A stretch of 64,000 nt of DNA, from assembly GCA_963995505.1 (NCBI GenBank), contig OZ023180.1:17436689-17500688 (forward strand), read 5' to 3'. The position numbers and the translations under genes were made by a program. The notes under the pieces were generated by a model. It did no database searches and had not been told where the DNA came from. It was given only the letters and a program-made list of their open reading frames with translations. Positions 20,894 to 31,851 of this stretch are shown in pieces. This DNA is from Hypericum androsaemum (taxonomy: Eukaryota; Streptophyta; Magnoliopsida; Malpighiales; Hypericaceae). Position 1 is the first letter of the stretch. The number at the start of each line of letters is the position of its first letter.

Positions 20894-23059
20894 AATTTAG
20901 TCAGGGATGGCAGAAATACTTATATCATGTGGGTCGAATTTTACCTTTATTCTATGGGTCTAGGATATATTGACCTTTACTGGGTCTAAGATAGCGTATG
21001 GGTCCATGTTTAGAAGTAGGGTCTAGGGTAGGGTATGAATTCTATGGATTCAGACCCTCCCCTTACATTTTACTCTACTTTAGACTCTACCCTATTTAGA
21101 CTCTACTTATGGTTCCAAACAAGAAAAAGGGAAAGTGATTCCTTTCCATTACCATTAGGAATTGAAAATAAATTTTTTTTCTGTCGAAATTGGTTCCAAA
21201 TAGACTGTAAATTTAGTAGGCGATACATTTATCAGGACTGACGACTTCGCCTTAGTACAAACCGATCATACCAGTAGACTTTTTCCTTAATTTTATTCGG
21301 GGACTTAACCCTCTCAGGTCAAATCTATCTTTTTTAAGGACGGATTTTTGTCTCGTTTCCAGATTCTATTTTATTTTTGTTAGTTGTGGCAGGTTGTTTG
21401 GAAAAAAAAACTGACAACTCTGGAAAAATTATTCTACAACCTACTACAAATATGGTTTTTAGAGGTAACCTAGCTACTATATATCAATTAGGAAATATTT
21501 AATGAACCAACTTACTAATAAAAAGTTGTTATAACTTAATTAAGAGATATCAAATTTGTACCATTAGAAATGCAACAATTTTATAGAGATTTTTCACCAG
21601 TCAAATGCTCAAACATGAATTAGTGGATGTTTAAACATAAGATAATTTTGAAAATGAAAAAAAATATAATATCTAATGGACATCTAAAAACCAGTGCCAA
21701 TTTAGTTGCTTATTTTATTTTATATCCAAAGTTGTTACAAGACTAATGTTACGAAAGATGCAGCAGAAACAGATGACAAGATGGCTCTCATATAAGAAAA
21801 AATTTAGTGGTTAAAGTACAAGAGAGTTTTTTTATAGAAGCATCCAGTTGTGACTTCGTACATTTTCTATGAGAAACTTTACTAGTATCTTTTGAAACTT
21901 ACTGATGTGTGATAACGAGAAGTTATTTTAATATATATCTTGCTTTTTAAAAAATGTGAAATTTTAGTCAAACGTCCTAAGAGCAAGCCAATAAGGTCAA
22001 GTTATATGAGAAGCTTGGCAGTGGGAACTTCCAATAACTAACTTAATCGGCTTCAAAAGCAAGACTTGATGACCTATGAAATTGATACTGGACAATGATG
22101 AGGTCAGTTAGAAAATGCTAAAAAAAAAGAAATTTTCACCATCAAGACCCTTTTTTTCCCCTTCCAAAATATCATCAGCAAGTTTAAGAAGCAGGAAGTG
22201 TACCTTATTTGACTCCTCTTGCAAGAAGAAACATAAACAGTAATAATATCATAGAAGAAGCAGGAAGCTTAGCTTTAGTTGAGTTAGCTCCAAGGTTCCA
22301 AGCAAAACAGATACATTTAGAATGTCGAAGAAGAAGCAAGAAGCGAAGAAGACTAAATGAGTGAACCAAAGTATGGCTCTGTAGAATTTGGCATATATTC
22401 ACCTGGTCTAAAGGAGCAATACCATTCTTTTCTTTATTAGTGGGACCCAAAATAAAAGTTTGATATGAAATTAAAGGAAATTATTAAACACTGCATTCAG
22501 ACAAAATAAAGGTAAAAAATAACATGGACCCCTATACTTTTTCGAAAATAGGAAAAAAAATATCAAAATCACACACTAAGTAACACCATTTAATTAATAA
22601 TTAAATAAAAGTATAATAAAAGAAAGAAAGAAGAAAAAAAAAACTACACCTTCTTTCTCTGGTGCATTTTTTCCTCACTATATTTTGTTGTACTAGAATT
22701 TTGAAGAAATCGGTGATCATGAGAATGCGAGTTCTTTTTAGGACATTTATCTCAATAAAACTATACTTTTTTAAAAAAGATGGATGGATTTCTCTTTTCA
22801 TTCATGCGTGTATGCATGTGGATAAAGTAAAATATATGTTGTAGCAACCTCACAGAATGGTAGTTCGCCATTATTTTATCCTTACTCATAAATTCCTTGG
22901 TCATAGCACGGATTAGTTTCCACAACTCGAGGAATGAGAGAGACTTGGAAAAATTCTTTTTTCTTTCCTTCTACGTCCAGGCCGTATGCCGAAGAATCGA
23001 GAGTTTACAATCCAAACAGATACTACAATTATCTTGTATAAGCATAATTTGATTTATAG
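20894..23059. other. Intergenic, nothing recognised
   Basis: AT-rich sequence. Short ORFs at 21035-21241, 22205-22450 and 22601-22844 show no domain. A weak inverted repeat around gggtctagggtaggg and its complement lies near 21018-21100. I see no gene. Confidence 0.5.
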
Positions 23060-23264
23060 CAAATTGTTCTCAGGTCTCTGATATTTACTTAAATCACTGT
23101 TTTAGTCCCTGCTGTTTCAAAATCGAAATTTGGTCCCCCTAGTTTACTTTTATTATACTCTCAGGTCCCTCGCTAATGTCATCATTCAATTTATTTTGAA
23201 AATGACTCTTATACCCTTCAACAAAAAACAAAAATTAATACATTTCTTCTCTGTAAAATATACA

Positions 23265-23312
23265 GACCGGAAAATACACCGACCGAAAAACACACTGACT
23301 GGAAAACACATC
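23265..23312 (+). repeat. 16-bp tandem repeat, three copies
   Basis: Units gaccggaaaatacacc, gaccgaaaaacacact and gactggaaaacacatc lie head to tail inside the second foldback element. Confidence 0.8.
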
Positions 23313-23978
23313 GGTCCCCGACGAAGACATCTTTTGCGCCACCGATCTTCTCCTTGCCCTCCTCCGTTCAGCCGCCAGAACCAATCTTCTCCGGTCGCCA
23401 TCTGAATTTTGCTTCTCATCGCCGGCGAGCCAACGTGAATTGTAACCCCTATCTTCTCTTGTCTTCGACCTCAGCGAGAAGACCCAAAACAACTCCCTAA
23501 ACTGCAGCCTGACAGAGAACTCGATCCAGATCTCCAAGGTCCACAAAACCCAGAAACACAGTGTTCGATTACAGAGGCAATGGCTAAAACCCAGAAACCC
23601 GTAACCCAAGGTCTGTCACGATGGTGGCGCCCATAACCCATAAATCCAGTGTTTGACCAGACTCTATTTGAGACAATGACGATTTCGAGGGCCTCCCTGT
23701 TAGCCGGATCTGAGACCAACACGAAGTCCACAGATCTCGGCTTCATCCTGTTCTTGTGAAAAATTAGGCAAAAATTGAGCCTCGACTAATGGGATGAGGA
23801 CGGGTTCGAGGGCCTCCCTCTTAGCTACCATTTTTTAAGGATTTGAATGGTGATTTGGGTGTTGAAGTTGGTTCTGGTGTTAGTCTCGTCGGAGAAGATG
23901 ACAGAGAATGTTTCTCTCGTCGGAGGGCATAATAGTCATTTTTATGACAAAACAAAAATATGATATCAGCGAGAGACC

Positions 23979-24074
23979 CGAAAGTGATATTTAAGCAAAC
24001 TAGGGAGACCGACCGAAAGTGATATTTAAGCAAACTAGGGAGACCGACCGAAAGTGATATTTAAGCAAACTAGG
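23979..24074 (+). repeat. 35-bp tandem repeat in right arm
   Basis: The unit starting cgaaagtgatatttaagc and ending gggagaccgac repeats at 23979, 24014 and 24049 (last copy partial). It lies in the right arm, is absent from the left arm, and makes the arms unequal in length. Confidence 0.88.
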
Positions 24075-24430
24075 AAGATCTAAATTTCTATTTTGGAACA
24101 GCAAGGATTAAAATAGTAATTTAAGCAAACCTTAGGGACCTGAGGGCAATTTGATCTTTGTTTTATTTGTGAACGTGGTTACTTATAATCTCTAGTTCAT
24201 ATCTATTTTTTGTGCGTGGATCGTATTTAAACGATAAAATTCCAACAATTTATCTTTTAGTTTTTTAAATATGTTTAGAATACGGATTACGTTTTTTTCT
24301 TTCTATTACCTAGTTATATGAAAAAATGCTGTTAATAAATATATAAAAATAATTAATGAGATTGGAAAACTATTCTGGTTAGGTTACTCTTCCTTGACAC
24401 TACTGTTTCTATTTCAGAAAAAAGAAAACA

Positions 24431-24515
24431 TGGGGTGAGAGAGGCTCGAACTCTCGACCTCAGGATCACTCAGAAGCTATGAGACCTACGCGCTAGCCAA
24501 CTGCGCCACCACCCC
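24431..24515 (-). tRNA. tRNA-Met (CAT), elongator, with intron
   Basis: On the minus strand the 85-bp gene starts ggggtggtggcgcagttggc (acceptor stem and A box) and ends with gagttcgagcc (B box) and cacccca. Acceptor stem ggggtgg pairs with the 3' ccacccc-type end. The anticodon loop ctcata(a) carries CAT, interrupted after the next base by an 11-nt intron (gcttctgagtg), as is usual for plant elongator tRNA-Met genes. Downstream on the minus strand is a T-rich Pol III terminator (ttttcttttttc). It appears intact. Confidence 0.95.
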
Positions 24516-24539
24516 ATTGTTAAGCAAGTTTTCAAATTA

Positions 24540-26710
24540 AACATATTACTATTTTTCAGTACAGATTGTATAAAACTTCGTTTATGGTCAAACTACATGC
24601 GGTCCACCGATGTGTGGTTGGTAAGGCATCGGTTCATGAAGCTCGTATGCTTAAAGGTTTGTTGGATAGTTTCGCTTTGGTCTCTGGACAAGAGATCAAT
24701 TTCACAAATCTAGTATTTGCTTTGCTAGATGGGAGTGTGAGGATATCATGCTTATTATTTCGGATATCTTAGGTATGCCTATTATGCCTTTGGACGATAA
24801 ATATCTTGGGTTACTTTCGTTTTGGGGGAGATTGAAGCATGATGCGTTAGATTTCATCTTTGAGCAGGTGAGGGAAAAAACCCTGAGTTGGAAACAAAAA
24901 TTGTTGTCCATGGCGGGTAGAGAGGTCCTTATCAAATCTGTGCTCTCTGCTATCCCTTGCTATATGATGCAATGTCTTAGCTTCCCGGCCTCTTTTTGCA
25001 CTAAACTGAATGTCCTTATTGCTAGATTTTGGTGGACAGGGGATGCTAACTCGAAGAAGATTCACTGGTTAAGCTGGCAGAAGCTTACTCATTCTAAGGC
25101 ATCCGGTGGCCTCGGGTTTAAAGAACTTAAAACTTTTAACACGGCCCTCTTGGCAAAGAAAGTGTGGAGATTATTCAACAATCAAAACTCTATTTGTTTC
25201 AAGGTTCTAAAAGGGTTGTATTTTTCTGACTCCACCCTGTTTGAGGCTAGAAAGGGATTCCGGCCTTCTTGGATTTGGTCGAGTTTGTTTCATGGTTTGC
25301 AGGCTTTGAAGTGCGGCCTTCTGATGAACATTGGGGATGGGAGGAACACAGATATTTGGAAAGATCCCTAGATCCCCTCTATTCCCAGTTTCAAGCCTGT
25401 TCCTCTTGATATCCTGCCTTCCAACATCAGAACTGTTGCGGACCTTATTTGTACATCTACTAGGAGCTGGAATACAAATTTGTTGCACATCCTATTTTCT
25501 GCAGATGAGCAAGTTACAATTTGGCGGATTAGGATCGCAAGGCCTGAGGTCATGGACCAGCTCGTCTGGAGCCTTGCTAAGGATGGGAAGTTCTCTGCAA
25601 AATAAGGTTATCATATTTTTCACTCCCAATTGACTCCTACTCTTGCCTCTGGTCCCCCTTGCTTGCTAATCCTTTCTCTAGACTTTTTTATTCAGGTTTT
25701 TGGAACAAACGTTTGGAAGATGCAGGTGCAAACACTTCCTCTAGAGGGTAGCCTGAAACTGCCTTCCTTCTGCTTATAATCTGAATTGGAGGAGCCTTTG
25801 TACCTCGGCTCTTTGTAGTATTTGTGGCTTATCTGACGACTCCACTGTTCATATTCTTTTTGAATGCCCCCATGCGCGGGCTACTTAGTTTGGTAGTCCT
25901 TTCAGCTTTAGGTTTATTAGTTCTACTCATATTGATTTTGCTAGTTGGCTTAGTTCCATTTTGAGGCACCCTAGTGATTCCTTTCCTAATCATCTAATCT
26001 CTTTGGCTGCTTATCTTTGCAGGGGTATTTGGAAGGCTAGAAATTTATTTATTTTTGATGCCGTGATCCCTTCCCCGTCAGCTACGATTTACAAAGCCTC
26101 TCATTTGAGCTTTGAATTTTTGCAGAGCTTAGGTACCCCTCAACTGCCTGCTGGACCTGCTCGTGATAACCATGCTTCTTGGATTGCTCCTGTCGCGGAG
26201 ATCTTGAAGCTCAACTACGATGCCTCCTAGGTCGGTGACTCTTCTCCAGCCGGGGTTGCATTTATTGTTAGGAACTCTCAAGGCCTGCTTGTGCACGACC
26301 AGACTTCCACTTTCTCAATTTCTTCTTCTCTCGAAGTTGAGCTGAGGGCTATTCAGCTTTCCTTCCACCTTGTGCATTCTCAGTTCGTGTCCTTGGTGAC
26401 CATTGTGGAGACGGATTGCTTGTTGGTGCATACTCTTCTCACCTCCCCGCTGTCGAATGTGCCTTGGCCGTTGAAGTGCCCTATTTTGGATCTTCGGGAG
26501 GACTTGAAATTCCTGTCCCTTTGTAGCCTTTTGTTGATTGGCAGACTTCAGAACCAGGTTGCTGACTGGGTTTGTCGGTCCGCTAGACTAGGCGTACTTC
26601 CTAGGGCTTGGATTTCTCTTCCTCCTTTGGAGCTAGATAGGCTCTTGTACTCGGACTTTCCTGTTTGATATTTTATAATCCATGGTGTGTTGTTTCTAAA
26701 AAAAAGTAGG
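24540..26710 (+). mobile_element. LINE fragment with RT, zf-RVT and RNase H
   Basis: Starting 25 bp from the tRNA gene. Segments in order: SGQEINFTN (RT), MPIMPLDDKYLGLLSFWGRL (RT thumb), KTLSWKQKLLSMAGREVLIK, then KIHWLSWQKLTHSKASGGLGF and the W-rich connection region (24748-25371), a broken zinc-binding region (25500-25900), and an RNase H-like domain at 26200-26668 (LKLNYDAS, then GVAFIVRNSQG, ELRAIQLSFHL, ETDCLLVHTLL). It ends near an A-run at 26700. In-frame stops at 25369 and 26228 and frameshifts near 25600-25800 make it non-functional. It is a second LINE type, distinguished by its RNase H. Confidence 0.82.
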
Positions 26711-27369
26711 ATAGCAATAAATTCTATGTCATATAACAGGATTCGGTGGATCCTATCTTTTATAAAATGGAAATTTTTTTACTTATGAGGGTTTTGAGTG
26801 GAAAAATGCGAGAACGCTAAGAACGATCTCGTGACGGTCCGGAGTATTCGTCCCAAGGTCGGTCTAACGCTAAAGTAATAAGAGTGTCCGAAGCCGAGAC
26901 TACTACCTATGAACTAAAAGATAAATGCTAAAATGCTTGATAGATGTTTGTGTGCTGATTTGTGGATGTCCTTCTACTCGCCACTTGCCTTGCTTATATA
27001 GAAAAGTAGACTGCCCCAGCCTAAATTGTGTTGTAGTCGGACTCGAAGTCCTTGAAGCTCATCTTCTGCCAAGCCTTATCCTTATCCCGTCCGGACTCCA
27101 GTGCTTATCCCCGCCTAACTTGGACTTCTAAAGCTTATCATTGCCTGACTTGAATTACCCCGCCTTTCCCAGAATTTATCTTTATCTCTTAAGAACCCGA
27201 GCACTCTCATCCTCCTTTGATGTTATTTTTAATAGAGTCTGTCTCGCACCCGGTCTCTTTGGGTTGTTAACCATTATGCATCTAACGTCAACACGAAGTC
27301 TCAAGACCATCTATTCGAATTAACCGTCAGAGCAGACATTATGGTACAAGACCTACAGAGTCCGCAAAG
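26711..27369. other. Spacer before the tandem arrays
   Basis: No gene is recognised. It contains a TATA-like gcttatatagaa at 26990-27002 and has the look of LTR sequence, but I cannot define ends. Confidence 0.35.
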
Positions 27370-27790
27370 GTCCAAGAGAACTAAGCCCGCGATAACTAAG
27401 CATGCGACGATCATTCCTTAGTGAGCCTTGCGACGATATGGCTTAGGTTCAACTTGTGATGATCCAATAACACCGAGCCTATCCTGATCCCATGACGTTC
27501 GGGGCTATTCGAGGCCTGCAAAAATCCTAAGCAAGCGGGCCAAGCTATCCGGCATGCTTGATCTTAAGATGATCCAAGCTCAACATAACCCGCGATGATC
27601 CAGCCTCAACCATCTCGCGACGATCCGGCCTCTTTATAACCCGCGATGATCCAGCCTCAACCAAGCTTGCGACGATCTGGCCTCAACCAAGCCTGCGATG
27701 ATCTGGCCTCAACCAAGCTTGTGATGATCCAAAGTCTCCTAGCCTGCGACGATCCAAGGGGAACCTCACTCGCAATGATCCGAGGTCATC
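27370..27790 (+). repeat. Degenerate short tandem array (gcgatgatc unit)
   Basis: Around a dozen degenerate units of about 25-30 bp share the core gcgacgatc or gcgatgatc followed by ctggcctcaacc or cagcctcaacc. Unit length varies and spacers are not unique, so it is a decayed satellite-like array and not a CRISPR. Confidence 0.75.
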
Positions 27791-27814
27791 AAACTAGCTA
27801 CTATCCAAGGTCTT

Positions 27815-28600
27815 CCTTCAAACAGATGTTTGACACTATTAAACTCCGAATTAGACAAATCCATAAACTACAAAGTTGTAGATCTACGTCTTAACTTTTC
27901 ACAGAAACTTAAATCGACTCAATCTGAGGTTGGAGTCCTAAGATACACTCATTTTACCAACCCGTGATGATTGTCCTACAGTGAATCATGCGACGATCTA
28001 CCTAGTTTGACTTCAAACAGATTTTTGACATTCTTAGGCTCTGAATTGGAGAAAGTCATAAACTAGAAAATTGTAGATCTATATTTTAGTTTTCCACAGC
28101 AACTTGAATAGTCTCCATCAGAGTTCGAATCATGAGATACTCTCATTTTACCATTCCACGATGATCCACCTAGAGCAGAATCTGCGACGATCCAAGGGGA
28201 TGCAAACCCACGATGATCCGGGGTCATGGAACCCGCGACAATCGGCCTAGGGTGACTTCCAATGGATATTTGATACTCTTAAGCTCCGAATTAGAAAACT
28301 TCATGAACTATAAAGTTGTAGATCTACGTCTTAGCTTTCCATAGGAACTTCAATCGCATCAATCGGAAATTGGAGTCACAAGACACACTCATTTCACGAA
28401 CTCGCAATGATTGGCCAAGGTGAATCTTGCGACGATCCGCCTAAGGTGAGTTGTGAGATGGTTTGAGACCCCTTCCACCCCAAACTAGAAGAAGTCATCA
28501 ACTAAAACGTTATAGGCCTATCTCTTAGTTCTCCATAGCCATAAGAATCAGAGCAAATCAAGGCTCGAGTCAAAATATTTGGACAATTTACAGATGTTCA
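27815..28600 (+). repeat. About 210-bp tandem repeat, three to four copies
   Basis: Copies begin near 27815, 28015, 28255 and, partial, 28455. Each carries tttgacactattaaactccg or a variant, then aaactacaaagttgtagatc, then a Pyrimidine-rich stretch, then gagatacactcattttacc, followed by the short cgatgatc motif. The core aaagttgtagatct is near-palindromic. Divergence between copies is substantial. This could be part of a gypsy LTR or a satellite. Confidence 0.75.
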
Positions 28601-28914
28601 TTGGTCCCAAACGAGAAAACTAGGATAAAGACTTGAAGCCTTATTTTGACCCTCTTTGATACAGAATTAGGAAACGCCCTTTAAACATAAGTTGGAGACA
28701 TACCTCTCAGCTTCTCATGGACAAAAAAATTAATTCATTCTGAGGTTCGGCTTGAGCATTATGTCCGATCTACCAAGTACGGGCACTCCTTAAAGAGACC
28801 GAGGAAGTCCAACTTGAAATATCTTAAGAAGGCCCTCTCTTTCCCTCCAAGTGCTCAACTTGACCTAAGAAAGGCCTACCTGCCTTAAGGGAACCCAACC
28901 TAACTTGACGCTAA

Positions 28915-29062
28915 GAGTGTATAAGCTGACTTGAGGATGAGGACACCTAAGCTAGCTTGAGGATGAGGATACCTAATCTGATTTGAAGTTGAGGGTAAGC
29001 TAAGCCAAGACTGAGGCTCGTGATACCCAAGCTGACTTGAGGAAGATGGTAGCCAGATTGCC
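28915..29062 (+). repeat. 27-bp degenerate tandem repeat
   Basis: Units around aagctgacttgaggatgagg, with acacctaagctagcttgagg and atacctaatctgatttgaag variants, repeat about five times. Confidence 0.65.
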
Positions 29063-29757
29063 TTAAGTATACCGAGCCAAGACGAGTTGACGTTCAAGTC
29101 CAAGTACCTCGATGATTGCCTTCAACAGAGAGGATCAATGTTCAATTTTATCTGCGGTCCGGAATATAGTTCAACCCGCATAAATTTCTTTAAAAGAAAA
29201 AACTACACGTGCTCGAATAAATCAGGATGGGCTCGAATACTGTTTCGCTGTTTGAAACGGAAGCTAAATTTGTCTTATGTTCGTTCCACTAATGTTATGA
29301 TAATTCCAATAACCGAAATTCAATACAACTTAACGAAAAAAAATGAACTTCTCTAAAAAATGTGTGGCAATCGAAGGAGGTCCAATTTTAATTTTGGAGG
29401 ACTCTCAGCCATAAAATGTCGTTTCTGGGAAGCATAATTTTTTCAAATTGAGGTTTGAGAGGGAAGAACGAGTTTGCATAATTTTGAGATGAGAGCTTAT
29501 AGTCTTCTCGTTACATAATAGACGGCAGGGACAAATCGAATTTGAGTCCTAGATTATTTTCAAGTACAGAAGAAACTTTCAGTTTTAAAATAGTTTATAA
29601 TTTATTTGCAAAAAAGTATTAATTTTGTTTTGTTTCTTTATTGAATTCATATGCAAATTCACACAATTAGATTTACGAATAAATTTAATAATCCAACCAA
29701 TAATTATGTATATTTACAAGTGAATTCGAGAGATTAAATAAAATCTTTCTTTAACCA
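29063..29757. other. Intergenic, nothing recognised
   Basis: The 89-residue ORF at 29087-29356 has no recognisable domain. The rest is AT-rich with no visible structure. Confidence 0.45.
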
Positions 29758-29770
29758 AAGATGACGAGTG

Positions 29771-29869
29771 CTAATGGTACAAGGCCTTGCATGAATTGAC
29801 GGAATTCAATGTTCAATTCTTAATATCAGTGTAATTAAGTGTAAAAATTTATCTTTACAAAAAAAATTG
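29771..29869 (+). mobile_element. Short SINE-like insertion A
   Basis: A 99-bp insert between two near-identical 13-bp sequences (aagatgacgagtg at 29758-29770 and aagatggcgagtg at 29870-29882). Inside, taatggtacaaggcc and atgttcaattctt resemble Pol III A and B boxes, and the end is A-rich (acaaaaaaaattg). Confidence 0.6.
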
Positions 29870-29882
29870 AAGATGGCGAGTG

Positions 29883-30073
29883 TGCCAACAATCACTTAAA
29901 TCAACTGGTGATGGCGTTGTTCTAATTTAATCAGGTTTCGTGTTTGAATCCTTGGAAATGCAGTAATGTTAATACTCATACAACTTTTCACCTTTCAAAA
30001 ATTCTATCCAACTCGAATTTAAATTAGTCGGTCCAATAAATTTCGATACCGAATATTATAAACCATAAAACCA
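29883..30073 (+). mobile_element. SINE-like insertion B
   Basis: A 191-bp insert flanked by aagatggcgagtg at 29870-29882 and 30074-30086. Within it, actggtgatggcg and gtgtttgaatcc fit Pol III A and B boxes. The body (gcagtaatgttaatac, acttttcacctttcaaaaat, aattagtcggtcc) recurs at 9283-9450 and 10440-10665, so this is a dispersed family. Confidence 0.75.
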
Positions 30074-30569
30074 AAGATGGCGAGTGATTGTTGTAATTTA
30101 CTATAATCCGTTAAAATGGTAGCCATCGTAAACACATTATAATATCCCCGCCGGATCAACCCGTAGTTGGTGACTTTAAGCTCCTAACATCAAATCATTA
30201 GCCGCTCCCAACAGTGGTTATATCACAAAATGATGGTCGATGGGTCACAGGGCCGAAGTCTGTGGAAAGAAAGAAAGAAAGAAAAAAAGATGCGTTAAGA
30301 GAGAGGGCGGCAAAAATTGACAAGCAAATGCAATACAAAACCTCCATTTCCCAATTAAAAAAAAACGTTGATGGAGGCTTGGAAAATGAAAAGGACAACC
30401 CAGAAACGATGTCCGTCAATTCGTATATGCCTCGTACCATCGTGTCAAAAATATCTTTGGGTGGCTTTCTCTACTTATATACTAGAAAAGAAAACCAGCT
30501 CGGGGTCACATGCATCTGCTCTATTGATCAAGACTGCCTTTAGAGGATCATATACTCTTTTGAGTTTTA

Positions 30570-31463
30570 ATGGCAAACGTACAAGAGCGAGGAGGAACCG
30601 AAGATTACACAGAAGACGGGACTGTAAGTCTCGAAGGCCTGCCTGTCTTGAGATCAAAAACCGGAAGGTGGACTGCCTGTTCTTTTATTGTAGGCAAGTT
30701 GACAATTTACACCATCATTTTGTTTCAATTCTAACTTAACTAGGCCTCGAGTTCGAGTCCTCGGGAAGAGAGCATTGTTCGAGTCCTCGGTTACATGGAA
30801 TGTCACAGTCAGTGCTTACATTGTTTGAGGATGTTACATTGCAGATGCTCACCTTGGCCGGTATTGGACCTTCGTATCCGCATCCGTCATCTACTTCATG
30901 GTACACGCCTATCTGCTATCTGTCTGCTAAAAGTTTTCAGTTGATTTCTGAATGCAAGAGGGTGTTTGTTTGTTGCTTCAACAGGGAATGTGCCTCCGAT
31001 TCCTTCGTTGAAGCGGCCATCATGTGGTGCTAGTATCAAGGAGGTAGAATGTGAGAAGCGGGCCTCGCCCTTGCAAAGTGGCGTCTTCTATCTCGCGTTG
31101 TATATTATTGCAGTGGGAACAGGAGGGACCAAGCCAAACATATCGACCATGGGCGCAGACCAGTTCGATGACTTCGAACCGAAGGAGAGGAAGCAGAAGC
31201 TTTCATTCTTCAACTGGTGGATGTTCAGTGTCTTCTTTGGAACCCTGTTCTCCAACACATTCTTGGTTTACACACAAGACGATGTCCTGCATTGTATCAT
31301 CATGGTAACAGCTGGCTTAGTTGAGAGGAGAAGGCTTGAAGTTGCAAGGGAACAGAACACCATAGGCAAATACGACGTGGTGCCATTAACGATCTTCATT
31401 CTCCTTCCTCAATTTGCACTGATGGGAGTTGCTGATGCTTTCATAGATGTCGGGAAAATTTTA
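30570..31463 (+). pseudogene. NPF5.2-like transporter pseudogene
   Basis: Pieces of an NRT1/PTR protein in the correct order. The first exon starts at ATG 30570 (MANVQERGGTEDYTEDGT, then GLPVLRSKTGRWTACSFIV), as in NPF5.1/5.2-type carriers. Next comes ADAHLGRYWTFVSASVIYFM at about 30845-30905, then at 31070-31290 GTGGTKPNISTMGADQFDDF and LSFFNWWMFSVFFGTLFSNT. These are joined directly to a C-terminal piece (LVERRRLEVA, then LPQFALMGVADAFIDVGKI). Helices 2, 6-9 and everything after helix 10 are missing, and the frame is broken between pieces. It belongs to a different NPF subgroup from the two copies elsewhere in the window. Confidence 0.85.
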
Positions 31464-31851
31464 AAAATGATCCTAATTTTTTTATATATAAACTCAAGTT
31501 TTGTCCTCTTCCCTTCGTCTTCCCCTCTCCACCACTTCCTTCCTCTTCAACAGGCCCAACACAGAGCAGCGGAAGGCTTCCTCTCCTCTGCTTCCTCCCG
31601 TTGTCGCTTTCTCCATCTCAATCTCGCTCTCTCCCTCTCTCTCTCTCCACTCACAGCGTCCAAGTCACCGTCTTCCCGAGTCTCCGCCACTGCCTTGTAC
31701 TTCTCCTCCTTCCTTGTCGCTGCGTGTAGAATTCTATGAACATAAGCCGCTGATTTTATTAGAGTACGAAGTGCATAATATATATTTTTTAATAAGTAAT
31801 AATATTAAAGAAAAGGGGGATATTTACAAGGGAGAAAAGTCCCTAAAATAT
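31464..31851. other. CT-rich segment, unknown
   Basis: The pseudogene reading frame continues into a serine- and leucine-rich CT-microsatellite-like stretch (31540-31700) that looks like a captured 5' leader, not like transporter sequence. No gene is recognised. The last eight bases are the left target duplication of the next element. Confidence 0.4.

Larger units (their letters stand above)
23060..24153. mobile_element. Second foldback element of the same family
   Basis: The left end (caaattgttctcaggtctct...) and right end (...agggacctgagggcaatttg) are inverted repeats of about 170 bp. Further matched blocks include tttagtccctgctgtt, aaatttggtc or aaatttagatc, and aaaatgactcttataccc against its complement near 23930-23950. 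The element at 281-1455 shares these end motifs. The centre (23250-23900) has several open stretches on both strands but I recognise no protein. It contains a 16-bp unit three times at 23265-23312 and a 35-bp unit about 2.7 times at 23979-24074. No transposase is visible. Confidence 0.65.

Noticed and set aside
22205..22450. Possible small membrane protein
   Set aside because: Hydrophobic by AT-richness only; no homologous pattern recognised.
27370..27790. CRISPR-like regular repeats
   Set aside because: Repeat units are degenerate and vary in length, spacers are not unique, and the genome is a plant nuclear one.
29087..29356. 89-residue ORF as a host gene
   Set aside because: No recognisable motif and no supporting context beyond open length.
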